Positions 1-5,508 of a DNA stretch of 10,089 nucleotides are shown in pieces (the stretch's first letter is position 1; each line of letters starts with the position of its first letter). The notes under the pieces were generated by a model. The model was not told the origin of the DNA. It ran no database searches and worked only from the letters and a program-made list of their open reading frames with translations. The position numbers were made by a program, and so were the translations under genes. This stretch comes from an uncultured Collinsella sp. (GTDB lineage Bacteria; Actinomycetota; Coriobacteriia; Coriobacteriales; Coriobacteriaceae), in NCBI GenBank assembly GCA_902478365.1, contig CABSKX010000069.1, positions 1 to 10,089 of the forward strand. The letters are read 5' to 3'.

Positions 1-42
1 CCATAGCTACGTCCAAGTACACATATCAAGTGGAGGATATCC

Positions 43-966
43 ATGGCAAACGTTCTTGTCTTTGGTCACCAGAACCCCGATAACGACGCCATCATGAGCG
101 CCGTCGTCCTGTCCCAGCTGCTTAACCAGGTTGAGTATGCCGGCAACACCTACGAGGCTTGCGCTCTGGGCCAGCTTCCGGCCGAGTCCGCCAAGCTGCT
201 CGCCGATGCCGGCATTGCCGAGCCCCGCGTGATCGAGTCCGTCGAGGCCGGTCAGCTCGTCGTCCTCACCGACCACAACGAGTCCGCCCAATCCGTCGCC
301 GGCCTTAAGGACGCCACGGTCTTTGGTGTTGTCGACCATCACCGCATCGGCGACTTCGAGACCGCCGGCCCGCTGCACTACATCTGCCTGCCCTGGGGCT
401 CCAGCTGCACCATCGTCACCAAGCTCGCCGGCGTGCTCGGCGTTGAGCTTTCCGACGTCCAGGCCAAGCTGCTGCTTTCGGCCATGATGACCGACACGCT
501 CATGCTCAAGAGCCCCACCACCACCGATGTCGACCGCGCCGTCGCCGCCAAGCTCGGCGAGCAGGTGGGCGTCGACCCGGTCAAGTTTGGCATGGAGGTC
601 TTCCTTACCCGCCCGTCCGGCTCCTTCACCGCTGCCGAGATGGTCGGCAACGACATCAAGATGTTCGAGCCCGCCGGCAAGAAGCTGCTCATCGGCCAGT
701 ACGAGACCGTCGACAAGAGCCGTGCGCTTGGCATGATTGACGAGATCCGCGAGGCCATGCGCGCCTACGCCGCCGAGAAGGGTGCTGACGGCATTGTCCT
801 GTGCATCACCGACATCATGGAGGAGGGCTCGCAGGTCCTGCTCGAGGGCGAGACCGAGGCTGCTCAGAAGGGCCTGGGCATTGCCGATGAGCACGACGGC
901 GTCTGGATGCCGGGCGTCCTCTCCCGTAAGAAGCAGGTCGCTGCCCCCATCATGGCCGCCTGCTAG
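43..966 (+). CDS. ppaC: Manganese-dependent inorganic pyrophosphatase (family II, DHH superfamily)
   Basis: This soluble cytoplasmic enzyme of 307 residues hydrolyses pyrophosphate to two phosphates and so pulls biosynthetic reactions forward. Visible family II signatures are the N-terminal GHQNPDND (His9, Asp13 and Asp15, metal ligands), TDHNE with Asp77, the name-giving DHH at 98-100, and Asp151 in the MMTDTLMLKSPT stretch. The C-terminal DHHA2 domain carries SRKKQ at 294-298, which binds substrate phosphate. No CBS or DRTGG regulatory domains are inserted, so this is the short, constitutive form with the usual length of about 305-310. The ATG at 43 is preceded by GGAGG (32-36) with a 6-base gap. 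The gene appears to be monocistronic at its 3' end because an intrinsic terminator follows at once. Its promoter lies before the window or within the first 30 bases, where I cannot assign one. The identification is very secure. Confidence 0.97.
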   Translation: MANVLVFGHQNPDNDAIMSAVVLSQLLNQVEYAGNTYEACALGQLPAESAKLLADAGIAEPRVIESVEAGQLVVLTDHNESAQSVAGLKDATVFGVVDHHRIGDFETAGPLHYICLPWGSSCTIVTKLAGVLGVELSDVQAKLLLSAMMTDTLMLKSPTTTDVDRAVAAKLGEQVGVDPVKFGMEVFLTRPSGSFTAAEMVGNDIKMFEPAGKKLLIGQYETVDKSRALGMIDEIREAMRAYAAEKGADGIVLCITDIMEEGSQVLLEGETEAAQKGLGIADEHDGVWMPGVLSRKKQVAAPIMAAC

Positions 967-985
967 GTTTAGTTGACCGAACGCC

Positions 986-1025
986 ACGACCGGATCGCGG
1001 ACGCCCCGCGCTCCGGTCGTTTTTT
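986..1025 (+). terminator. Rho-independent terminator of ppaC
   Basis: A 9-bp perfect stem (986-994 with 1012-1020) continues past a single mismatch into a 5-bp GC stem (996-1000 with 1006-1010), with a 5-base loop. It runs directly into a T-run at 1020-1025. It starts 20 bases after the ppaC stop codon. The stem and T-tract are seen directly; the terminator function is inferred from this classic form. Confidence 0.93.
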
Positions 1026-1232
1026 GTGCATGCGCCGCGTCGTCTCTTGGACAGGCGTGCCCGTGCCGTTGAGCAAATAATGTTCAACCTGTGGTTCCGC
1101 TTTTCGGCCACGCCTGCGTGCTTGTCGTGCAGGGTAGGCTAGATGCAAGCGTAATACGTTAGAGCGCGGCGCCGCCACTTGGGCGGGCCGTGCTTTTTTA
1201 AGACGGGAGCTTTCCCGTGAAAGGAGCCGCCC
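1026..1232 (+). promoter_or_regulatory. nhaA 5' leader, candidate structured regulatory RNA or attenuator
   Basis: About 200 bases without a convincing gene lie between the ppaC terminator and nhaA. By hand folding, 1052-1059 pairs perfectly with 1109-1116. This encloses a 7-bp hairpin (1068-1074 with 1082-1088, one G-T pair) and a small 3-bp hairpin (1097-1099 with 1105-1107). A second helix, 1113-1118 with 1128-1133, overlaps and so competes with the first one. An intrinsic terminator follows (listed separately), then a 6-bp hairpin (1203-1208 with 1213-1218) ending 2 bases before the AAGGAG of nhaA. Competing helices followed by a terminator are what a riboswitch or attenuator looks like. 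Li+/Na+-responsive riboswitch classes are known upstream of nhaA in other bacteria, but I cannot match this leader to any of their consensus sequences. No convincing -35/-10 pair is visible, so the transcription start is unknown. Confidence 0.5.
1163..1199 (+). terminator. Intrinsic terminator inside the nhaA leader (attenuator candidate)
   Basis: Bases 1163-1170 pair with 1187-1194 (8 bp, one G-T). After a one-base bulge at 1171, 1172-1176 pair with 1182-1186, closing on the 5-base loop ACTTG. The stem is followed by six T residues (1194-1199). It sits 33 bases before the nhaA start and 137 bases after the complete ppaC terminator. It is therefore not needed to end ppaC and must act on RNA made between 1026 and 1163, or on ppaC read-through. 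The fold is seen directly; its role as a regulated attenuator is inference. It could instead end a short independent RNA. Confidence 0.75.
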
Positions 1233-2591
1233 ATGGCAGCAACCGAGCAGCTGTTCAACGTCCGTGAGCGCAAGCGCTTTGAACGCCACGACATTTGGGA
1301 GCGCATCGCCGAGAACGGCACGATTTCCGCCGCGGTTATGGTCATCGCCGCCATCGCCGCCGTCATTTGCGCCAATACCGATGCCTACGAGGCCATCCAT
1401 CACTTTTTGGAGACCCCGCTGTATGTGGGTCTGGGCAACCTTACGGCCGGTCTTACCGTTGAGCTTTTCGTCAACGACTTCCTCATGGCGATTTTCTTTT
1501 TGTTGGTGGGCATTGAGCTTAAGTACGAGATGACGGTCGGCGAGCTCAAGAATCCGCGTCAGGCCATGCTTCCCATGCTGGCGGCCGTGGGCGGCGTCGT
1601 CGTTCCTGCCTGCATCTACCTGATCTTTAACCATGCCGGCGCCCGCAACGGTTGGGCCATCCCCATGGCAACCGATATTGCCTTTGCGCTGGGCGTGCTG
1701 TCGCTTTTGGGCAACCGCGTGCCCAACGGCGTGCGCGTGTTCTTCTCGACGCTCGCCATCGCCGATGACCTCATCTCCATCGCCGCCATCGCCATCTTCT
1801 ACGGTCAGAGCCCCAATCCGTTTTGGTTGGGCGCCGCCGCGCTGGTGACCTGCGCGCTCGTGTGGCTCAACAAGACGCAGCATTACCGCCTCGCCCCGTA
1901 TTCGGTACTGGGCCTGCTGTTGTGGTTCTGCATGTTCAAGAGCGGTGTACATGCCACGCTCGCCGGCGTCATCCTGGCCTTTACCATTCCGGCCAAGTGC
2001 GGCGTCAAGCTCGATAGCCTCACCGATTGGTTGGGCGAGTGCCTGCCGCTGCTTGATGACCGCTACGACGACGAGGCACACATCCTGGGCCAGCATGACT
2101 TTACCGTCTCGACCACCAGGGTCGAGCGCGTCATGCACCGCGTGACCCCGCCGCTCATCCGCATGGAGCGCCTGATCTCCACGCCGGTCAACTTTGTGAT
2201 TCTGCCGATCTTTGCGTTCGTGAACGCACAGGTTCGCCTAGCGGGTGTGGATATGAGCACGCTGCTCACCGACCCGGTGACGCTCGGCGTGTACTTTGGC
2301 ATGCTGCTGGGCAAGCCGATCGGCATCTTTGGCATGACGTTTGCCCTGGTTAAGTTTAGGGTCTGCGAGCTGCCGCATAACGTTAACTGGCACATGATTG
2401 CCGGTGTGGGCATTCTGGGCGGCATCGGCTTCACCATGTCGATCCTCATCAGCGGCCTTGCCTTCCCGACGGCCCAGTTTGAGGTTCTGGCTGCCAAGGC
2501 CGCCATCCTTGCCGGTTCGGTCACCGCTGCCGTGCTCGGTATGATCTACATGAGCGTGGTCTGCAAACACCCCGCGCCCAAGGACGAGTAA
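1233..2591 (+). CDS. nhaA: Na+/H+ antiporter NhaA
   Basis: This inner-membrane electrogenic antiporter exchanges cytoplasmic Na+ or Li+ for external H+ and serves pH and sodium homeostasis. The 452-residue protein shows the NhaA core along its length: ELFVNDFLMAIFFLLVGIE (77-95); PMATDIAFALGVLSLLG (144-160) with Thr147-Asp148, equal to E. coli Thr132-Asp133; and LAIADDL (174-180) with the ion-binding pair Asp178-Asp179, equal to Asp163-Asp164. Further along are KSGVHATLAGV (236-246), LLGKPIGI (358-365) with Lys361, equal to Lys300, and GGIGFTMSI (396-404). It is longer than E. coli NhaA (388). The extra length is mainly an acidic, His-containing hydrophilic loop at about 255-310 and a 20-residue N-terminal arm. 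The ATG at 1233 follows AAGGAG (1221-1226) by 6 bases. Transcription is probably gated by the leader terminator just upstream. The identification is secure. Confidence 0.97.
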   Translation: MAATEQLFNVRERKRFERHDIWERIAENGTISAAVMVIAAIAAVICANTDAYEAIHHFLETPLYVGLGNLTAGLTVELFVNDFLMAIFFLLVGIELKYEMTVGELKNPRQAMLPMLAAVGGVVVPACIYLIFNHAGARNGWAIPMATDIAFALGVLSLLGNRVPNGVRVFFSTLAIADDLISIAAIAIFYGQSPNPFWLGAAALVTCALVWLNKTQHYRLAPYSVLGLLLWFCMFKSGVHATLAGVILAFTIPAKCGVKLDSLTDWLGECLPLLDDRYDDEAHILGQHDFTVSTTRVERVMHRVTPPLIRMERLISTPVNFVILPIFAFVNAQVRLAGVDMSTLLTDPVTLGVYFGMLLGKPIGIFGMTFALVKFRVCELPHNVNWHMIAGVGILGGIGFTMSILISGLAFPTAQFEVLAAKAAILAGSVTAAVLGMIYMSVVCKHPAPKDE

Positions 2592-2608
2592 GAGCACATA
2601 CAAGTTTG

Positions 2609-2646
2609 AAAACGCCGCCTGTGAACACCATCACAAGCGGCGTTTT
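2609..2646. terminator. Bidirectional terminator between nhaA and the convergent minus-strand gene
   Basis: A 10-bp perfect stem (2609-2618 with 2637-2646) begins with AAAA and ends with TTTT, so it gives a U-tract in both directions. After one mismatch it continues as a 5-bp inner stem (2620-2624 with 2631-2635) with a 6-base loop. It lies 17 bases after the nhaA stop and 31 bases beyond the stop of the minus-strand gene at 2678. Its symmetry fits a shared terminator for two converging genes. Confidence 0.88.
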
Positions 2647-2677
2647 AGTCATTGGGGACGTTCTTAAACGACTAGGT

Positions 2678-2932
2678 TTATTCCACCGTTCCGTAGACGG
2701 CGCCCCAGCCGTGGGCGGCCAAGGCGGAGTTGAGCTGGTCGCAAAGCGATTGGCGGTCGTAGTAGCCGGGCGGCAATAGGTTCACGATTTCCATGAGATC
2801 GGGCGCCAGGTCCAAGATCTCGGCCTGTACGATGAGATCCAGGCGGTCGATGGCGCGGCGGTCGTAAAACAGTCCGTCGACCAGGCGCTGCAGGTCGCCG
2901 AATTCCTCGGCCTGGAACGATCCGTATTCCAT
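2678..2932 (-). CDS. Small protein of unknown function (84 aa)
   Basis: I do not recognise this gene. I place the start at the ATG at 2932 because AAGGAGG (2943-2937 read on the minus strand) stands 4 bases before it. A frame-extending ATG at 2983 has no ribosome binding site. The 84-residue product is acidic and soluble, with no signal peptide, no membrane segment and a single Cys (residue 64). It looks helical. It starts MEYGSFQAEEFGDLQRLV; a middle part rich in Asp, Leu and Ile (28-52) is followed by LLPPGYYDRQSLCDQLNSAL (52-71) and a GWGAVYGT end. The LPPGYYDRQ segment loosely resembles the end of DUF2795-type proteins, too weakly to assign. It converges with nhaA through a shared terminator and diverges from the aminotransferase gene. 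Good SD placement and a clean terminator argue that it is a real gene. Confidence 0.75.
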   Translation of the reverse strand: MEYGSFQAEEFGDLQRLVDGLFYDRRAIDRLDLIVQAEILDLAPDLMEIVNLLPPGYYDRQSLCDQLNSALAAHGWGAVYGTVE

Positions 2933-3003
2933 AGTGCCTCCTTGGGCGCCCCACGCCGGCATGCGCGGCGATTCATAATTCATTGCGATGAACTTAATCT
3001 ATC

Positions 3004-3018
3004 ACGGCTTCATGCCGT
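3004..3018. repeat. Short inverted repeat in the divergent intergenic region
   Basis: ACGGC (3004-3008) and GCCGT (3014-3018) form a perfect 5-bp inverted repeat around 5 bases. It lies between the start of the minus-strand small gene and the TATACT box of the aminotransferase gene, about where a -35 region would be. It could be an operator for one or both divergent genes. A repeat this short may also be chance in GC-rich DNA. Confidence 0.25.
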
Positions 3019-3034
3019 TGCGGCGGTGGCGGTC

Positions 3035-3040
3035 TATACT
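3035..3040 (+). promoter_or_regulatory. Candidate -10 box of the aminotransferase gene
   Basis: TATACT lies 41 bases before the aminotransferase ATG and matches 5 of 6 bases of the consensus TATAAT. It stands out in a GC-rich surrounding, and the same CTATACTT string occurs before the tat gene at 4839-4846. I see no good -35 hexamer 16-18 bases upstream, so the call rests on the -10 element and its position alone. Confidence 0.45.
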
Positions 3041-3081
3041 TAGACGAACTGCAACGTCCCGCTTCGCGAAAGGTCGCACCC

Positions 3082-4386
3082 ATGCAGACGATCTACCAGA
3101 AGATGGAAACCACCGAACTCGATGCCGCCATCGAGGCGCTCAAAGCCGAGGTCGCCGAGGTCAAGGCCAAGGGCCTGGCGCTCGACATGGCCCGCGGCAA
3201 GCCGTCGCCCTCCCAGGTGGACATCTCTCGACCCATGCTCGATATCCTCAATGCCGATGCCGATCTGCACGACGGCAACGTCGACTGCTCAAACTACGGT
3301 TGCTTTGAGGGCATTCCCTCGGCACGCAAGCTGGCGGGGGAGTTCCTGGGTTGCCCTGCCGAGCAGACGCTCGTACTGGGTTCGTCGAGCCTTCTGATCG
3401 AGCACGATATCGCCGGCATGTTTTGGCGCTGCGGTTCGTGCGGCAGCGAGCCTTGGGAGGCTTACGAGGCCGCGCACGACGGCAAGAAAGTCAAGTTCCT
3501 GTGCCCTGTTCCCGGCTACGACCGTCACTTTGGCATCACCGCCGACCTGGGTATCGAGAATGTCCCCGTCGCGATGACCGACAACGGCCCCGACATGGAC
3601 GAGGTCGAGCGTCTGGTTGCCGCCGACGACTCCATCAAGGGCATCTGGTGCGTGCCCAAGTATTCCAACCCCACGGGCATCACCTTTAGCGAGGACACCG
3701 TGCGTCGCCTGGTCGAGATGCCCACGGCCGCGCCCGATTTCCGCATCTTCTGGGACAACGCCTACTGCGTGCACGACCTGTACGACGAGACCGACGAGCT
3801 CGCCAATATCTTCGACCTCGCTCGCGCGGCGGGCACCGAGGACCGCGTGGTGGCTTTTGCCTCGACGTCCAAGATTACCTTCCCGGGCGCCGGCATCGGC
3901 TTCATCGGTGCGAGCCCCGCGGTCATCGCCGAGTTCTCCAAGCGCCTGAAGGCCGGCCTCATCAGCGCCGACAAGCTCAACCAGCTGCGCCACGTGCGCT
4001 TCCTTCCCACCATCGAGGCGGTCAAGGAGCACATGAAAAAGCATGCCGAGTTCCTGCGTCCGCGCTTTGAGGCCGTTGAGCGCAAGCTCACCGAGGGCCT
4101 GGGCGATACGGGCTGTGCCACCTGGACGCACCCCCGCGGCGGCTACTTTGTAAGCTTCGATGGTCCCGAGGGCTCGGCCCAGAAGGTCGCCGCGCTTTGC
4201 GCCGACCTGGGCGTCAAGCTCACGCCGGCCGGTGCCACCTGGCCCTATGGCAAGGATCCGCGCGATACCAACATCCGTATTGCGCCGAGCTATCCCACGG
4301 TCGATGACCTGGAGGCCGCGCTCGACGTGCTGGTGCTGGCCGTTAAGCTTGTCGCTGCCGAGCTTGCTCGTGCCGAGCGCGCCTAA
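3082..4386 (+). CDS. PLP-dependent class I aminotransferase, MocR-type (probable aspartate aminotransferase)
   Basis: This is a 434-residue fold-type I, cytoplasmic aminotransferase. It probably interconverts aspartate/2-oxoglutarate and oxaloacetate/glutamate. Visible landmarks are LDMARGKPS (34-42) near the substrate arm, VPKYSNPTG (191-199), FWDNAYCVHD (223-232) with Asp225 and Tyr228 contacting the cofactor, FASTSKITFPGAGIGF (259-274) with the PLP Schiff-base lysine Lys264, and NIRIAPSYP (397-405) with Arg399 as carboxylate anchor. The long N-terminal helix and the NIRIAPSYP ending match the Aminotran_MocR group (Pfam PF12897), which includes the Corynebacterium-type aspartate aminotransferase. 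There is no GntR DNA-binding domain, so it is not a MocR regulator. The ATG at 3082 follows GAAAGG (3068-3073) by 8 bases; Met8 is a less supported alternative. Family confidence is high, exact substrate moderate. Confidence 0.9.
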   Translation: MQTIYQKMETTELDAAIEALKAEVAEVKAKGLALDMARGKPSPSQVDISRPMLDILNADADLHDGNVDCSNYGCFEGIPSARKLAGEFLGCPAEQTLVLGSSSLLIEHDIAGMFWRCGSCGSEPWEAYEAAHDGKKVKFLCPVPGYDRHFGITADLGIENVPVAMTDNGPDMDEVERLVAADDSIKGIWCVPKYSNPTGITFSEDTVRRLVEMPTAAPDFRIFWDNAYCVHDLYDETDELANIFDLARAAGTEDRVVAFASTSKITFPGAGIGFIGASPAVIAEFSKRLKAGLISADKLNQLRHVRFLPTIEAVKEHMKKHAEFLRPRFEAVERKLTEGLGDTGCATWTHPRGGYFVSFDGPEGSAQKVAALCADLGVKLTPAGATWPYGKDPRDTNIRIAPSYPTVDDLEAALDVLVLAVKLVAAELARAERA

Positions 4387-4452
4387 CGCCTAGGGCCCCG
4401 CAAGTCCGCGCCCAGTACTATCCGCACTTTCGATACGTAAAGGAGCGTATAC

Positions 4453-4767
4453 ATGGATTTGGGTATTTCCACCAACCCCACGCCGGAGATCTACACCATT
4501 AAGGTAACCGGCGAGATCGATATCTCTAACGCTGATAGCCTGCGCAATGCTATCGACCTGGCGCTCGAGCAGCCCACTGAGGCCGTTGAGCTCGATTTTG
4601 CCCAGGTGAGCTACATCGATTCGACGGGCATTGGCGTGCTCGTGGGCGCCGCGCACCACGCGGTCGACCACGGTAAGCGCTTTAGCTGCACTAATGTGCA
4701 GCCCCAGGTGATGCGCGTGGTTCAGCTGCTGGGCGTCGACCAGGAGATTTCGATCACGGCGGCATAA
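4453..4767 (+). CDS. STAS-domain anti-sigma factor antagonist (SpoIIAA/RsbV-like)
   Basis: The protein is a single STAS domain of 104 residues. In this family the unphosphorylated protein binds a cognate anti-sigma Ser/Thr kinase and frees a sigma factor, and phosphorylation switches it off. The N-terminal part reads IYTIKVTGEIDISNADSL (13-30), as in SpoIIAA. The switch loop is YIDSTGIGVLVG (54-65): Ser57, directly after Asp56, aligns with the phospho-acceptor Ser58 of SpoIIAA, and Thr58 follows. The usual C-terminal stretch (VQPQVMRVVQLLGVDQEI) is present. AGGAG (4441-4445) stands 7 bases before the ATG. It starts 66 bases after the aminotransferase stop with no terminator visible between, so it may be read from the same transcript. 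No RsbW/SpoIIAB kinase, RsbU phosphatase or sigma factor gene is next to it, which is unlike the classic spoIIA/rsb operons. Its target cannot be told from here. Confidence 0.9.
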   Translation: MDLGISTNPTPEIYTIKVTGEIDISNADSLRNAIDLALEQPTEAVELDFAQVSYIDSTGIGVLVGAAHHAVDHGKRFSCTNVQPQVMRVVQLLGVDQEISITAA

Positions 4768-4811
4768 TCTTTGCCCCCAAAAGGGCGTGCCGTTTGGCAT
4801 ATGTTTGTGAT

Positions 4812-4839
4812 GCGCTCGGACGTTTTGGCGTCCGGGCGC
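4812..4839 (+). repeat. Strong GC hairpin between the STAS gene and tatA (possible terminator without T-tract)
   Basis: An 11-bp stem (4812-4822 with 4829-4839, one G-T pair) has a TTTTGG loop. It ends exactly where the TATACT box of the tat operon begins (4840). No T-run follows, so a classic intrinsic terminator is not supported. It may end the upstream transcript with factor help, act as an RNA 3' end, or be a DNA-level operator that overlaps the tat promoter. Confidence 0.5.
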
Positions 4840-4845
4840 TATACT
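4840..4845 (+). promoter_or_regulatory. Candidate -10 box of the tat-hyp-topA gene series
   Basis: TATACT (5 of 6 to consensus) lies inside the string CTATACTT, which also precedes the aminotransferase gene. A start about 7 bases downstream would give a leader of some 70 bases before the tatA GTG. The expected -35 position falls inside the 3' end of the 5' arm of the hairpin at 4812-4839, and no good TTGACA match is seen there. Confidence 0.45.
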
Positions 4846-4887
4846 TGACCGAATGAATAGACGAGTTCCGGCCGAATGGCGCGGTGC

Positions 4888-4909
4888 GGGCTCGACTCAC
4901 ATCGAGCCT
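4888..4909 (+). promoter_or_regulatory. Leader hairpin abutting the tatA ribosome binding site
   Basis: GGCTCGA (4889-4895) pairs perfectly with TCGAGCC (4902-4908) around a 6-base loop, and a G-T pair at 4888/4909 extends it to 8 bp. It ends one base before the GGAGG (4911-4915) used by tatA. It could hold the site open or influence ribosome loading; the functional role is inference. Confidence 0.4.
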
Positions 4910-4920
4910 TGGAGGTATGT

Positions 4921-5508
4921 GTGTTTGGTATTGGAGAGGGTGAGCTCGCGATCATCGTGGTCTTCGGCTTTTTGCTGTTTGGCCCGGATAAGCTCCCGCA
5001 GATGGGCCGCACGATCGGCCGTGCCATCCGTCAGTTCCGCGAGACGCAGGAAAAGATGACGGCCGTTGTTCAGTCCGAGATCATCGATCCGGTAAGCGAA
5101 GCCGCGTCGGCCCCGGTCAAGCCCAAGAAGGCTGCCGTCGATGACGATTCCGATGCGGACGAGGATGCCGCCGGGACGGCTGCACCCGCAAAGAAGGAGA
5201 CCTTTGCCGAGCGCCGTGCCCGCCTTGCCGCCGAGAAGGCTGCGAGCGAGGGTGCCACCGAGGGCGAAGGCGCTGCTGATGAGGCCGAGAGCGCCGAGCC
5301 CGCCAAGGCCGAGCCTGCTGCTGCCGCTGCCGAGCCCGAGACTGCTGCAGAGCCGGAGCCCGAGCCTGAGCCTGCAGAGCCCACGACGGCTGACCTCTAC
5401 GCCCGTCGTCCCCGTAAGCGCAAGGCCGTCGTCGACCAGCTCGCTCGCGAGCTCGAGGCCGAAGACGACGCTGCTGCCGCCGACGCCCCGAAGGGAGGCG
5501 ATGAGTAA
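4921..5508 (+). CDS. tatA: Sec-independent translocase TatA/TatB-family subunit with long acidic tail
   Basis: This membrane component of the twin-arginine translocase works with TatC to move folded proteins across the cytoplasmic membrane. I set the start at GTG 4921. GGAGG (4911-4915) is 5 bases upstream, and the protein then begins MFGIGEGELAIIVVFGFLLF, the exact family start; the in-frame ATG at 4876 would add 15 residues that do not fit. One membrane helix (8-20) is followed by the FGPDKLP hinge (20-26) and an amphipathic helix (27-48). MFxIG, Glu8 and GPxxLP are typical of TatB; LLFG is seen in TatA. The rest, about 60-195, is low-complexity Ala/Glu/Pro with a PEPEPEPAEP run (144-153) and a basic patch ARRPRKRKAV (161-170) before an acidic end. 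Typical TatA is under 100 residues. It overlaps tatC by one base (TAATG). Confidence 0.92.
   Translation: MFGIGEGELAIIVVFGFLLFGPDKLPQMGRTIGRAIRQFRETQEKMTAVVQSEIIDPVSEAASAPVKPKKAAVDDDSDADEDAAGTAAPAKKETFAERRARLAAEKAASEGATEGEGAADEAESAEPAKAEPAAAAAEPETAAEPEPEPEPAEPTTADLYARRPRKRKAVVDQLARELEAEDDAAAADAPKGGDE

Noticed and set aside
7..987. A 326-codon minus-strand frame opposite ppaC
   Set aside because: A Gly/Leu/Asp-rich shadow of the certain ppaC reading frame.
1030..1142. Two tiny overlapping frames in the nhaA leader (16 codons from 1030, 20 codons from 1080, joined by TAATG), possibly a leader peptide
   Set aside because: Neither has a Shine-Dalgarno sequence, and no run of regulatory codons is visible. 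Chance is the simpler explanation, though leader-peptide attenuation is not excluded.
969..2138. A 389-codon minus-strand frame over the nhaA leader and gene
   Set aside because: Antisense shadow of nhaA with His/Gly/Arg-rich composition and no family motif; it also contains the terminators.
2933..2983. An upstream ATG extending the minus-strand small gene by 17 residues
   Set aside because: No ribosome binding site before 2983, whereas AAGGAGG stands directly before the ATG at 2932.
3289..4131. A 280-codon minus-strand frame opposite the aminotransferase
   Set aside because: Shadow frame; the plus strand carries all catalytic motifs.
4773..4799. Small hairpins after the STAS stop as a terminator
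   Set aside because: Only two 4-bp stems (4773-4776/4783-4786 and 4788-4791/4796-4799) with no solid T-run; too weak to call.
4390..4800. A 136-codon minus-strand frame opposite the STAS gene
   Set aside because: Shadow of a clear STAS domain; no ribosome binding site or motif.
4876..4920. An upstream ATG extending TatA/B by 15 residues
   Set aside because: The GTG at 4921 has GGAGG at the right distance and gives the exact family start MFGIG. The extension would cross the leader hairpin and has no ribosome binding site.
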